Program-made: the position numbers and the translations under genes
Source: Maridesulfovibrio ferrireducens
GTDB lineage: Bacteria > Desulfobacterota > Desulfovibrionia > Desulfovibrionales > Desulfovibrionaceae
DNA: 64,000 nt
Direction: 5' to 3'
Assembly: GCF_900101105.1 (NCBI RefSeq)
Contig: NZ_FNGA01000001.1
Coordinates: 372,001 to 436,000 of the forward strand
Shown: positions 28,515-38,016 of the stretch, piece by piece
Layout: the number at the start of each line of letters is the position of its first letter
Position numbering within the stretch: position 1 is the first letter of the stretch
The notes under the pieces: generated by a model
Databases searched by the model: none
Seen by the model: the letters and a program-made list of their open reading frames with translations, nothing else
What the model was told of the DNA's origin: nothing

Positions 28515-29609
28515 ATGTCCCCTATCAAAGTCCGCCCTGACGTGATGGAGACCAAACCCTACGCTCCTGGACTTACCATCGAAGAGATCAAAGAGAAGTA
28601 CGGTCTGGATAATGTTATTAAACTCGCGAGCAATGAAAATCCGCTCGGAGCCTCTCCACTCGCTCAAAAAGCAATAATACGTCATGCCCCTAATATTTTT
28701 CGTTACCCGCATAACGGCAACCCCCGCCTGAATAAAGCTATTGCAAAACGGTACGGATTTGCTGAAGAAAACATCATATGCGGAAACGGTTCTGACGAAG
28801 TTATCGACCTGCTGATTAGAGTTAAAGCCGAACCCGGTCGTGACGAAGTGCTGACCTATGAATCATGTTTCAGCATGTACAGCCTTATGTCTCGTCTTTG
28901 CGGTATAAATTTCCGACAGCTTCCCCGCGAAGCTGATCATAAACAGCCTCTTAAAGCTATGGCCGCTGCGGTTACAGACAAAACTGCCATAGTTTTTGTA
29001 ACGACTCCTGACAATCCGACAGGGCTTGCAGTCACGGCAAGAGATGTCCGCGAAATGGTCATGGCTATTCCCGAACAAACTATCCTTGCCATAGACGAGG
29101 CATACATTGATTTCGCAACCCCTGCGGAAGAATATGACATGCGTCCGCTGTTAAATGAATTTCCGAATATCGTCCTGCTCAGAACATTCTCTAAAGCCTT
29201 CGGACTGGCTGGAATGCGGGTCGGATTCGGCATAATGAGTACAGAGCTTGCCGGTTACATCAACCGCGCACGTGCTCCTTTCACCGTCAGCCTCCTTGCA
29301 GAAGAAGCAGCCCTTGCTGCACTCGACGACGACGCGTTCTATAATGAGACTCTGGACGTTGTTCTGCGCGGCAGAAAACTCTTCACAGACGAAATTACAG
29401 CTATGGGATGTGAAGTTCTGCCTTCGCAATCCAACTTTATTATGTTCAAACCCACCCGCGATGCCGGAGAAGTTTTTGAAGAACTTCTAAAACGCGGTCT
29501 CATTGTGCGCCCGCTTAAAAGCTTCGGCCTCGGCGAATATATTCGTGTGAATATGGGCACAGATCGTGAAAATAAAATATTCTTACAAAACCTCAAGGAG
29601 CTTCTGTAA
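28515..29609 (+). CDS. hisC: Histidinol-phosphate aminotransferase
   Basis: 364 aa. A PLP class I/II fold with IKLASNENPLGASPLAQKAI near the N-terminus, DNPTGLAVTARD, and the lysine that binds PLP in LRTFSKAFGLAGMRVGFG. It makes histidinol phosphate in histidine synthesis; a wider role in aromatic amino-acid transamination is possible in this family. AAAGGATA precedes the ATG. Its stop overlaps the cmk start (TAATG). Confidence 0.93.
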   Translation: MSPIKVRPDVMETKPYAPGLTIEEIKEKYGLDNVIKLASNENPLGASPLAQKAIIRHAPNIFRYPHNGNPRLNKAIAKRYGFAEENIICGNGSDEVIDLLIRVKAEPGRDEVLTYESCFSMYSLMSRLCGINFRQLPREADHKQPLKAMAAAVTDKTAIVFVTTPDNPTGLAVTARDVREMVMAIPEQTILAIDEAYIDFATPAEEYDMRPLLNEFPNIVLLRTFSKAFGLAGMRVGFGIMSTELAGYINRARAPFTVSLLAEEAALAALDDDAFYNETLDVVLRGRKLFTDEITAMGCEVLPSQSNFIMFKPTRDAGEVFEELLKRGLIVRPLKSFGLGEYIRVNMGTDRENKIFLQNLKELL

Positions 29610-30280
29610 TGGCGGTCCCTTTCATCATAACTATCGACGGCCCTGCCGGTGTAGGTAAATCAACACTTGCTCAACGTCTCGCAGATCATTTTAAAATTGC
29701 CTATCTGGATACCGGAGCAATGTTCAGAGCGACCGCTTGGAAACTGGGCGAAGATTCATGGGACTGGGACAGCTCTAAAATTGAGACTGCTCTTAAATCC
29801 TTCTCGTTCACTCTGTCCGGTTCTGGAAGCAACTCTGTGCTCAGCCTTAACGGAACAGCGTTAACAAACGACATTCGCACAGAAACAGTGGGTATGTGGG
29901 CCTCTAACGTTGCTAAAATTCCAGCCGTCCGCGTTTTCCAAAAGATAGCACAGCGCGAGATTGGAAACACGACCTCTCTTATTGCAGAAGGCAGAGACAT
30001 GGGCACGGTTATTTTCCCGCAAGCTCCCTGTAAATTCTTCCTTGATGCTGACTTAGAAGAACGAGCCCGCAGACGTTTTTCTCAGCTTGAAGAAATGGGC
30101 AAACCTGCAAATCTCACCGAACTGATTGAACAAATCGGAGCAAGAGACGATCAGGACCGCAACCGCAAAGAAGCTCCTCTGAAAGCCGCAGATGATGCCA
30201 TCATTGTTGACACAACAAAGCTTGATATCGACGGAGTTTTTAAAAAACTTGTCGCAGAAGTTAAAAAAATATCAGCTTAA
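29609..30280 (+). CDS. cmk: Cytidylate kinase
   Basis: 223 aa. IITIDGPAGVGKSTLAQRLA is the P-loop, and LDTGAMFRATAWKLG and LIAEGRDMGTVIFPQAPCKF are the CMP-binding signatures. It phosphorylates CMP/dCMP. Coupled to hisC through a one-base overlap and AAGGAG inside hisC. Followed by a strong terminator. Confidence 0.96.
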   Translation: MAVPFIITIDGPAGVGKSTLAQRLADHFKIAYLDTGAMFRATAWKLGEDSWDWDSSKIETALKSFSFTLSGSGSNSVLSLNGTALTNDIRTETVGMWASNVAKIPAVRVFQKIAQREIGNTTSLIAEGRDMGTVIFPQAPCKFFLDADLEERARRRFSQLEEMGKPANLTELIEQIGARDDQDRNRKEAPLKAADDAIIVDTTKLDIDGVFKKLVAEVKKISA

Positions 30281-30302
30281 TTATATTTTACAAACTCAAT
30301 AT

Positions 30303-30346
30303 ATCAGGCCGCTTGAATCACTATATTCAAGCGGCCTGATTCTTTT
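30303..30346 (+). terminator. Terminator of hisC-cmk
   Basis: Perfect 16-bp stem (30303-30318 with 30325-30340), six-base loop and TCTTTT. Confidence 0.88.
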
Positions 30347-30440
30347 GTAACAGCAACAGAACTTGACTTTGACGGACGCGCCATTACTCAATTAGCTGAA
30401 CTTTCAAACGACCTTTAAGAATAATAAATCGGAGAATTCC

Positions 30441-31883
30441 TTGAACCTTTCCTGCAAATTAAAAGAACTGTTTCCAAATATTTCAAATATAGTAAACCAG
30501 CCTCTAACAGAAGATCTTGCCGGTTCATTTTTCCCCGCAAACTCGACACGCTTTGCTCATATGAAACAAGCTGCCCGGACAGCTGAAAGAATCGCCAGAC
30601 AGACAGGACTGGACGAAGAGCAGGCGGAAAAATTGATTACTGCGGCACTTTTCCATGACGTCGGTTACTCTGAGAAGCTGGGACAGACCGGATTCCACCC
30701 TTTAGACGGCGCAGCCTTCCTTGCACATGCCGGAGCGCAAGATGAAGTCATAGAAGCTGTTTTATGGCACTCCAGCACACAACGAGACATCCACTTCTAT
30801 CCTGAAATTGAAAATATATATAAAAATTTTCCTGATCCTTCTGAAAACAACCACACACTGAAAGGTGTCAGCTATTGTGATTTCCGAACTTCGCCAGTGG
30901 GACAATCTTTTTCTTTCGGACAAAGAATAAGTGAATTTAAAAAAAGACCCGGAGCCAGTAGTTACGCTCAGGAAACAGCCAAGTGGACACTTCCAAAAGC
31001 GCGGGCAACACAAGCTGCTTATGTTAAGGCTATCTCCAACCAACAGCAAACGTCCCTGCCATGGATTTTCTGCGATATTGACAGCACGCTCATATATCCG
31101 GGTCAAACGATCAATACAGCCACAACCGAGGCCTTGTACAGATATGTTGAAGCAGGTGGAAAGATGTCCCTTATTACGGGAAAGCACCTTATCAGCATCC
31201 GTGATTTTCTACGGGAATCAGGCATGGAAGGCCCGCATTCAGGGGTAAACGGCTCGATGATCATTAAAGATGATCACCTTACTTCTTACGGACCTACGGT
31301 CGAAAATTACAAAGCTATTGAAGACATTCTTATTGCAGAAGGAATCCACTACGCAACCTATGTTGCTGGTGGAATATGGACCAGATCGCCATTAACAGAG
31401 GCTGAAATCGAATCTTATAAGTTTGTCGGAGAAATTCTTCCACAACCGGGCACAACTCCGGACAAAGGCGGAATATTCAAAGTTCTTACCTTCTCCCATA
31501 AAAATGACAGAAAACGATGCGCTTTCGTTCGAGATCTTGCTGCCAAACAAGGACTTGCTTGTGTGCGCACTGCTGATGGATTTCTAGAAATATGCCCCAA
31601 TGGACACGGAAAACATGCCGCAGCCATGCATATTATGAACGAAGCAGGCTGGTCTGATTTGAACAGTATCTCAATCGGCGACAGCGAAAACGATCTCAGC
31701 ATGTTCGGCGTTACGGGTCTAAGCGCGGCGGTTGCCAATGCAACTGAAGATGTCCTCCCAGCCGCCGACCTGAATATTCCTTCCTGCATCGACAACGGAG
31801 TCGCACAGTTGTTGGATGCTCTTGTTGAATCCGCAAAAGGTGGAAGTTGGGAAATTCCAAGTAAATGGCTGGCACAATATTAG
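30441..31883 (+). CDS. HD-domain / HAD-phosphatase fusion protein
   Basis: 480 aa, TTG start with GGAGA five bases upstream. Residues about 25-125 are an HD phosphohydrolase domain (FAHMKQAARTAERIARQTGL, then LFHDVGYSEKL with the HD pair, and LWHSS). Residues about 205-460 are a HAD hydrolase of the Cof type: FCDIDSTLIYP (nucleophile Asp), SLITGKHLISIRDFL, and IGDSENDLSMFGVTG. HD could cleave a phosphoester or nucleotide and HAD could remove phosphate from the product; the substrate is unknown. Monocistronic, ending at a bidirectional terminator. Confidence 0.85.
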   Translation: MNLSCKLKELFPNISNIVNQPLTEDLAGSFFPANSTRFAHMKQAARTAERIARQTGLDEEQAEKLITAALFHDVGYSEKLGQTGFHPLDGAAFLAHAGAQDEVIEAVLWHSSTQRDIHFYPEIENIYKNFPDPSENNHTLKGVSYCDFRTSPVGQSFSFGQRISEFKKRPGASSYAQETAKWTLPKARATQAAYVKAISNQQQTSLPWIFCDIDSTLIYPGQTINTATTEALYRYVEAGGKMSLITGKHLISIRDFLRESGMEGPHSGVNGSMIIKDDHLTSYGPTVENYKAIEDILIAEGIHYATYVAGGIWTRSPLTEAEIESYKFVGEILPQPGTTPDKGGIFKVLTFSHKNDRKRCAFVRDLAAKQGLACVRTADGFLEICPNGHGKHAAAMHIMNEAGWSDLNSISIGDSENDLSMFGVTGLSAAVANATEDVLPAADLNIPSCIDNGVAQLLDALVESAKGGSWEIPSKWLAQY

Positions 31884-31978
31884 TAAACAGCAACACTGAC
31901 GGACCAGAAAAAAGAGTTCGTTTATTTAATAAAAAACTCGTTATCAGCCCCCGTAATACAAGGCTTAATTTAGACTAA

Positions 31979-32016
31979 AAAAACCCTCTCCTGAAATATT
32001 TCAGGAGAGGGTTTTT
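31979..32016. terminator. Bidirectional terminator overlapping the glf stop
   Basis: A 16-bp perfect stem (31981-31996 with 31999-32014), flanked by A and T runs. It ends the HD-HAD gene on plus, and the last codons and stop of glf lie within its right arm. Confidence 0.85.
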
Positions 32017-33125
32017 AGTTCAATCTCAAGCGCCGCCAGCACAGCCTTATCCATATCGTAATATTTATACTGCCCGAGTCTTCCAGTGAAATGAACTCTC
32101 GGTAGTTTTTGCGCTTCAGCCTGATACAATTCCAAGATCTTGCGGTCCTCTGCGGTGTTGACGGGATAATATGGTTCTTCACCCTGCTTCCACTTCATGG
32201 AGAACTCGCGGGAGATGACGGTTTTGCCGCTCTTGTTTTCCCTTTCTGGATGGAGGTGCTGATATTCATGAATGCGAGTATAGGGCACATCAATATCGGC
32301 ATAATTCATAACCGATGTTCCCTGATAATCTACCACATCTTCTGTCCCATATTCAAATCTCAGCGAACGCCAAGTCAGCTCCCCGTGGCAGTAATCAAAA
32401 AAGCGATCGACCGGACCGGAATAGTAGACCGTGCAATCTTCCGGCAACTCATTACGGATATCAAAAAAATCTGTTTCAAGCTGAACGGTGATCAACTCAT
32501 GATCCAGCATATTCTCAAACATCTTGCCATACCCTTGATACGGCAACCCCTGATAGCGGCAGGTGAAATAATCACATTCGTAAGTGTGGCGAAACGGCAA
32601 TCGACTGATTATATCGGCGGAAAGTTCACGCGGATCACATTCCCATTGCTTAAGCGTATACCCTTTGACAAAGGCTTCATAAAGATCACGACCGATAAGA
32701 CTGATGGCCTTTTCTTCTAAATTTTGAGGATCGGTGATGTTCTCTTTTTCGCTTTGCTTCTGAATGAATCCGGCAACTTCATGCGGGCGTAAACTCAGAT
32801 TAAAAAAAGAATTAATCGTCTGTAAATTTACAGGCATATGGTAGGTGCGGTTCTTATAGGTAGTCAGAACTTTATGGCGATAGCTGTTGAATTCCGTGAA
32901 GCGGTTCAGATAGTCCCAAACTCTACGCTCGGAAGTATGAAAAATATGAGTTCCGTAGCGATGAACTTCAATCCCGGTTTCAGGATCAAACCGACTGTAA
33001 CAATTGCCTCCGATGTGGTTACGGCTGTCAAGAACCAGCACCTTCTCTCCACGCTCTTCAGCAATGCGGCGCGCTATGACTGAACCCGTTATCCCTGCTC
33101 CAACGACTACGTATTTATGCGACAC
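32001..33125 (-). CDS. glf: UDP-galactopyranose mutase
   Basis: 374 aa from a GTG at 33123-33125, which has GGGAG eight bases upstream and gives the family-like start SHKYVVVGAGITGS; an ATG at 33140 would add five residues. FAD-binding motif VVGAGITGSVIARRI and the NHIGGNCY segment are clear, as are ILTTYKNRTYHMPV (in part) and FKKQWE-like YTLKQWECDPRELS. It converts UDP-galactopyranose to UDP-galactofuranose for cell-surface glycans. It stands alone. Confidence 0.93.
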   Translation of the reverse strand: MSHKYVVVGAGITGSVIARRIAEERGEKVLVLDSRNHIGGNCYSRFDPETGIEVHRYGTHIFHTSERRVWDYLNRFTEFNSYRHKVLTTYKNRTYHMPVNLQTINSFFNLSLRPHEVAGFIQKQSEKENITDPQNLEEKAISLIGRDLYEAFVKGYTLKQWECDPRELSADIISRLPFRHTYECDYFTCRYQGLPYQGYGKMFENMLDHELITVQLETDFFDIRNELPEDCTVYYSGPVDRFFDYCHGELTWRSLRFEYGTEDVVDYQGTSVMNYADIDVPYTRIHEYQHLHPERENKSGKTVISREFSMKWKQGEEPYYPVNTAEDRKILELYQAEAQKLPRVHFTGRLGQYKYYDMDKAVLAALEIELKTLS

Positions 33126-33231
33126 AATTCGGACTCCCATATAAAAAAAGGTTCCTCAAGAAACATATTTTCTTAGAGAAACCACTGATTATAACTTTAC
33201 GAAGCAATCAACATTTTGAGCAGCTAAATAT

Positions 33232-33261
33232 GGGAGGAGTCTTTTAGAACTCCCCCCACAT
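33232..33261 (-). terminator. Possible terminator of hflKC
   Basis: GGGGGGAGTT pairs with ACTCCTCCC around a short loop on the minus strand, 20-40 bases after hflC. No long T run follows, so it is only a weak candidate. Confidence 0.35.
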
Positions 33262-33279
33262 TATTTATAATAATCTAGA

Positions 33280-34137
33280 CTACTTCATGTATTTCAAGAA
33301 TGGATTATCCTGTGAAAGAATGATCCGTGTGTTTTCCTTGAAACCTTTTTCATATGCTTCCAGAGACTTCTTGAATTCGTAGAATCCAGGAGCCTTTCCG
33401 AAACTGTCAGCGTATGTTTTAGTAGCGATTCCGTCACCCTCACCTCGAAGAATTTCTGCTTTGAGGTTGGCGTCAGCCAGAGTGATTGCTCTTTCTTTAT
33501 CAGCTTGCGCAGTGATGCGGGCTGATGCTTCACTACCCTGAGAGCGGTACTGTTTTGCCATACGTTCTCGTTCCGCCCTCATACGTCCGTAAATAGCACG
33601 GGCGTTCTCAGGAGGCAGATCAGTACGTTTAATACGTACATCAATGATTTCGATTCCGTAATCTGCAACCAGTTCATTAGATTTCAGAGTAACCTCTGTC
33701 ATAATGGCAGTACGGTCACTGGAGATAATCTCAATCAAGGTATATCCACCAAGAGCGACTCGAAGCTCAGCATAGATGATGTCATCAAGACGAGCCTGAG
33801 CACGAGGAATAGAAGTAACAGTGCGATAAAACTGCAAGGGGTCAGTAATGCGCCACTTGGAGTAGTTATCCACAACCATGTTCTTCTTATCTTTAGTCAG
33901 AATTTCAGCAGGACGAGCGTCATACTCAAGCAAGCGCGAATCAAAATAAATCACGTTCTGAACGAACGGGAGTTTAAAATGAAGTCCCGGTCCAAGTGGT
34001 CCGGCTTTAGGCTTACCAAGCTGCAATACGATTGCTTTCTCAGTCTGCTTTACAATAAATGCACTTTGCGCAACTCCCAAAACTAAAAATATAAGTAATA
34101 TTGCCAGGGGTGCGGAGCTTTTTTTAAGTAAACTCAT
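33280..34137 (-). CDS. hflC: HflC, band-7 membrane protease modulator
   Basis: 285 aa. One N-terminal membrane anchor (PLAILLIFLVLGVAQSAFIV), then a band-7/SPFH domain (LQLGKPKAGPLGPGLHFKLP) and a coiled coil (RAERERMAKQYRSQGSEA). With HflK it forms a periplasmic-facing complex around FtsH. The start overlaps the hflK stop by one base. Confidence 0.95.
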   Translation of the reverse strand: MSLLKKSSAPLAILLIFLVLGVAQSAFIVKQTEKAIVLQLGKPKAGPLGPGLHFKLPFVQNVIYFDSRLLEYDARPAEILTKDKKNMVVDNYSKWRITDPLQFYRTVTSIPRAQARLDDIIYAELRVALGGYTLIEIISSDRTAIMTEVTLKSNELVADYGIEIIDVRIKRTDLPPENARAIYGRMRAERERMAKQYRSQGSEASARITAQADKERAITLADANLKAEILRGEGDGIATKTYADSFGKAPGFYEFKKSLEAYEKGFKENTRIILSQDNPFLKYMK

Positions 34138-35213
34138 TACTTTACCCCCTTCTTATTAGTTATAGCTTTAACAGGGAACGACCCTCCGTCCAAAGACAGA
34201 AACGGCAGCGCTCTTTTAGCAGCACTATCTGAAAGAATAACCTTGGTCACATCAGGATTGGAAAGGATGTTTTCCATTGTTTCCAGATACAAACGTTTAA
34301 CTGTAACGTCCTTAGCTTTTGTGTATTCGCGATAAACAGCCATGAATCTCTTAGCCTGACCTTCTGCTTTACGTACTTTAGTTTCCTTGTACGCTTCAGC
34401 TCTGTTCAGGATAACAGCGGCCTGTCCACGAGCTTTCGGCAGAATATCATTACGATATGCTTCAGCTTCGTTGATGTAACGGCTTTTATCTTCACGAGCA
34501 CTTGCAACGTCTTTAAAGGCGTCAACGACTTCAGCCGGTGGATGCACATTCTGCAACTGCACGGCAAGCACATTAACACCAAGCTCATACGAATCCACAA
34601 TGGACTGCAATAAAGCTCTGGTTTCAGTCTGAATCTGTAACTTACCTGTAGTAAGTGCCAATTCAATTTTGGTCTTACCGATAATTTCACGCATGGCGGC
34701 TTCGGCTGCGTCCTGAAGAGTCTTATCCTGATTGGTTACCTTGAAAAGGTACTCAACAGGATCTTTAATCTGATATTGAACGATGAATTGAACATCAACG
34801 ATGTTTTCATCACCTGTCAGCATCAGAGATTCTTCGGGAACGTTCCGGGACTGCCCCTGTGTGAATGAGCGGGAAGATCCAAAGGAACGGAAACCGACTT
34901 CCACTCGCCTGATGCGTGTGACCTGCGGTTTCATTACCGATTCAATAGGAACCGGTAGGTGGTAGTGCGGTCCGGGGTTAGTGGTGGCAACGTATTTACC
35001 AAACCGGGTTACCACTCCGACTTCATCAGGTTCTACAATGTAGACTCCTGAAAGAAACCAAAGCACGATAATTCCGATTATGACATACTTTCCGCCCGGC
35101 AATCCGGTTCCGCGAAATTTTTTGATCGTGGAATTTATTTCATCCACACCCGGCGTTTTAGAGCCAGTGTTCCTCTGCCGTTGTTCCGATAGTTTATCCC
35201 AGTCCCAGTTCAT
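34137..35213 (-). CDS. hflK: HflK, band-7 membrane protease modulator
   Basis: 358 aa. A polar N-terminal segment, one transmembrane helix (YVIIGIIVLWFLSGVYIV), and a band-7 domain (VVTRFGKYVATTNPGPHYHL). NVLAVQLQNVHPPAEVVDAF is the HflK signature. The C-terminal coiled coil pairs with HflC. It is the first gene of the hflKC pair. Confidence 0.95.
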   Translation of the reverse strand: MNWDWDKLSEQRQRNTGSKTPGVDEINSTIKKFRGTGLPGGKYVIIGIIVLWFLSGVYIVEPDEVGVVTRFGKYVATTNPGPHYHLPVPIESVMKPQVTRIRRVEVGFRSFGSSRSFTQGQSRNVPEESLMLTGDENIVDVQFIVQYQIKDPVEYLFKVTNQDKTLQDAAEAAMREIIGKTKIELALTTGKLQIQTETRALLQSIVDSYELGVNVLAVQLQNVHPPAEVVDAFKDVASAREDKSRYINEAEAYRNDILPKARGQAAVILNRAEAYKETKVRKAEGQAKRFMAVYREYTKAKDVTVKRLYLETMENILSNPDVTKVILSDSAAKRALPFLSLDGGSFPVKAITNKKGVK

Positions 35214-35478
35214 GTTATTTTGATATGCGACACAATGGAGCAGGTCAAGGAAGATCGGACATTAGGCGGTAAGATTATCAAAAAACAGCAGTAACAATTT
35301 CTCTGAAGACCCCTTATAATCACAACTTTTGAAGGAACATACAAATAATACAGCGAACTACCCTAAAAACAGGCCACAGTTGACATATTCGCGATTAATG
35401 TTTTTACCTGTATTAACATTACGAATACCGTCTACTAAGCAAAATCAACAATTCATATCTTTTTGGAGACTTCAATAC

Positions 35479-36846
35479 ATGAAAGCCATCAACAGAGAAA
35501 TTTTCAGAGCATACGATATACGCGGAGTTGTAGACGTTGATTTTGACGAAGAATGGGTCGAAAATCTTGGACGTGCCTGCGGAACATGGTTCAGACGCAA
35601 AGGCTGGAACCGCGCTGTTGTCGGACATGATTGCAGACACAGTTCTTCTGCCTATCAGGCAGCAATTCTACGCGGACTCAACATGTCCGGAGTTGATGTC
35701 CTTTTTCTGGATATGGTGCCAAGTCCGGCTTTCTATTTTGCGGCAAAAAAACTGAACTACAAGGCCGGAGTAATGATCACCGCCAGCCACAATCCTCCTG
35801 AATTTAACGGCTTCAAGGTATGGGGAGAGGATACAACCATCCACAGCGGTGACATTCAAGAAATTTATAAGCTTATGGAAAATAAAGACTTTATTGACGG
35901 GACCGGAATGGGATCATTCCATAATATCATCCCATATTACATTGAAGATCTGCTTTCAGGTATAAAACTGAAACGGCCTGTAAAAGTCGTGCTGGACGGT
36001 GGCAACGGCGCGGGCGGACACATTGCGCTTGAACTGCTCAGACAAGCTGGCGCAGAAGTCATTCCCTTATACTGTGAGCCTGACGGAGACTTCCCCAACC
36101 ATCATCCCGACCCTGTGGTTGAAGCCTACATGGGCGATCTGCTGAAAGCTGTTGTGGAACATGGAGCAGAAGCAGGGATCGGCCTTGACGGTGACGCGGA
36201 CAGGATAGGAGCCGTTGATGAGACTGGCAAATTAATGCCCGGAGATCGTCTTCTCGCCATCTATGCGAGGGACATGTTAAGCAAAATACCCGGAGAAATG
36301 GTCGTTGCGGATGTTAAATGCAGTCACTTGCTGTTCGAAGATATCAGCAAGCATGGCGGCAAACCTCTCATGGCGAAAACAGGCCATTCAATTATGAAAG
36401 CTAAAATGGCTGAAACCGGCGCGGGACTCGGCGGAGAGATGAGCGGACATATATTCTTTGCCGATCGTTTCTACGGGTTCGACGACGGTTTATACGCAGC
36501 ACTGCGGTTAATTGAAATTCTTTCACAGGAAGAAAAACCACTTTCACGGATGCTTGAAGACTGGCCTGAAACATTTTTCACACCAGAACTGCGCATTGAC
36601 TGCCCCGAAAAAATTAAATTTGAACTTGTCGAACTGGCAACCACTCAATTTAAAACAGAATACGATGTTATAGACATAGATGGAGCAAGGATTCTTTTCG
36701 AAGACGGCTGGGCGCTTATCAGAGCATCAAATACACAGGCGGCATTAACTCTGCGCTTTGAAGCTTCTTCACCTGAGCGTCTGACACAAGTCAGAACTAT
36801 AGTTGAATCACTTTTAGCCCGTTTGACAGATGAATTAAGTTCTTAG
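35479..36846 (+). CDS. Phosphomannomutase/phosphoglucomutase (AlgC type)
   Basis: 455 aa from the ATG at 35479, which has TGGAGA nine bases upstream; an upstream frame from 35329 adds 50 unconserved residues. INREIFRAYDIRGVV at the start, the phosphoserine loop in MITASHNPPEFNGFKV, the Mg site in GLDGDADRIGAVDETG, and the sugar loop GGEMSGHIFF are all present. It interconverts hexose 1- and 6-phosphates for exopolysaccharide and LPS precursors. Confidence 0.93.
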   Translation: MKAINREIFRAYDIRGVVDVDFDEEWVENLGRACGTWFRRKGWNRAVVGHDCRHSSSAYQAAILRGLNMSGVDVLFLDMVPSPAFYFAAKKLNYKAGVMITASHNPPEFNGFKVWGEDTTIHSGDIQEIYKLMENKDFIDGTGMGSFHNIIPYYIEDLLSGIKLKRPVKVVLDGGNGAGGHIALELLRQAGAEVIPLYCEPDGDFPNHHPDPVVEAYMGDLLKAVVEHGAEAGIGLDGDADRIGAVDETGKLMPGDRLLAIYARDMLSKIPGEMVVADVKCSHLLFEDISKHGGKPLMAKTGHSIMKAKMAETGAGLGGEMSGHIFFADRFYGFDDGLYAALRLIEILSQEEKPLSRMLEDWPETFFTPELRIDCPEKIKFELVELATTQFKTEYDVIDIDGARILFEDGWALIRASNTQAALTLRFEASSPERLTQVRTIVESLLARLTDELSS

Positions 36847-36953
36847 TTCGTGCTGACTTTTACAGTACAGTTAATACTTGCTATTATACGTGCATACAGT
36901 TTTATTAAACATGGTGCAGAAGCAATTTATCAACTATCGAAAAGGTATACAAA

Positions 36954-37526
36954 ATGGCTCTAAATATAGTCCCCAAAGGCAACTCGCGCAAAGAAAAAGT
37001 TCTGAGACTACTTGGAATGATTGTAATTTTTGCAATCGTAGGATGGGCTTTCTGGCAAAACAATGAGCGCACCCTTGAAAAACTTCAAGGAAGAAACTCC
37101 ATTTGGGATCAAACCAAAAGCTTAAGCAAAACTGACCGGGATTTCATAAATGGATTTATAAGAAGTATGCGCTCTGAATTCGGAGTAAAGACAAAAGTGC
37201 ATATCATGACAGGTAAAATTCCCGAAATAACACCTGACTCTAAAGAACTGTTTATAGGACTTTCTCCAGAATACGAACAGGTTGTTTTTTATTTTCCAGG
37301 ACTCGTGCGTCACGCGCTGGGTGCAAATTTTATTAATGACCTCAAGCATAATCATTTTACAGGCAACTTCAAAAACGATAAGTGGCCTGTGACGTTGCAA
37401 ACAGCTCTTGCCATGATTTGGGAAAAATTAATCAGCGTGGACAGTTCTCCGCCTCAAACTACTCAGCAACAGGAAGATTACAACAGCGATCTGCACGATC
37501 CTGAATCCTCTCCAGTAAAAGAATAA
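36954..37526 (+). CDS. Membrane-anchored TPM-like hypothetical protein
   Basis: 190 aa. One N-terminal transmembrane segment (LLGMIVIFAIVGWAFW), then a soluble domain with FIRSMRSEFGVKTKVHIMTG and LFIGLSPEYEQVVFYFPGLV, which resembles a degenerate TPM-type fold. The last 30 residues are disordered (Q, P, D, S). AAAGG precedes the ATG. It lies 24 bases before rnhA on the same strand. Function unknown. Confidence 0.65.
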   Translation: MALNIVPKGNSRKEKVLRLLGMIVIFAIVGWAFWQNNERTLEKLQGRNSIWDQTKSLSKTDRDFINGFIRSMRSEFGVKTKVHIMTGKIPEITPDSKELFIGLSPEYEQVVFYFPGLVRHALGANFINDLKHNHFTGNFKNDKWPVTLQTALAMIWEKLISVDSSPPQTTQQQEDYNSDLHDPESSPVKE

Positions 37527-37550
37527 CTACTTAATTAATAAGGTTTTTTG

Positions 37551-38015
37551 ATGTCAAATAAGAAAATTACCATATACACCGACGGTTCCTGTCTCGGAAA
37601 CCCTGGTCGGGGTGGATATGGCGCGGTTCTACTTTTCAATGAGCACCGCAATGAACTCTCTCAGGGATACAAACATACGACCAACAACCGTATGGAAATG
37701 CGCGCAGTGATTGCAGCCCTTACAGAACTTAAAGAGCCATGCGACGTCATACTTTATACAGATTCACAGTATGTAAAAAATGCTTTCACAAAAAAATGGC
37801 TGGATAACTGGCTTAAAAACGGCTGGAAAACAGCGGCAAAAAAACCTGTGAAAAATAAAGATCTCTGGCAGCAGTTCATTCCGCTGATGGACAAGCACAA
37901 CGTGACTTTCCGCTGGGTCAAAGGCCATTCAGGCGACCCGGAAAATGAACGCTGTGATGACCTTGCGCGCAACGCCGCCGGTTCATTAGATTTGATTCAG
38001 GACGAGGAAGAATAG
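37551..38015 (+). CDS. rnhA: Ribonuclease HI
   Basis: 154 aa; the ATG at 37551 is preferred over an in-frame TTG at 37548. The catalytic residues are all visible: D in [16 protein letters not shown] in [14 protein letters not shown] in [11 protein letters not shown], and the late D in [11 protein letters not shown], with the histidine in VKGHSGD. It degrades RNA in RNA:DNA hybrids. It is convergent with hemW, one base apart. Confidence 0.97.
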   Translation: MSNKKITIYTDGSCLGNPGRGGYGAVLLFNEHRNELSQGYKHTTNNRMEMRAVIAALTELKEPCDVILYTDSQYVKNAFTKKWLDNWLKNGWKTAAKKPVKNKDLWQQFIPLMDKHNVTFRWVKGHSGDPENERCDDLARNAAGSLDLIQDEEE

Positions 38016-38016
38016 G

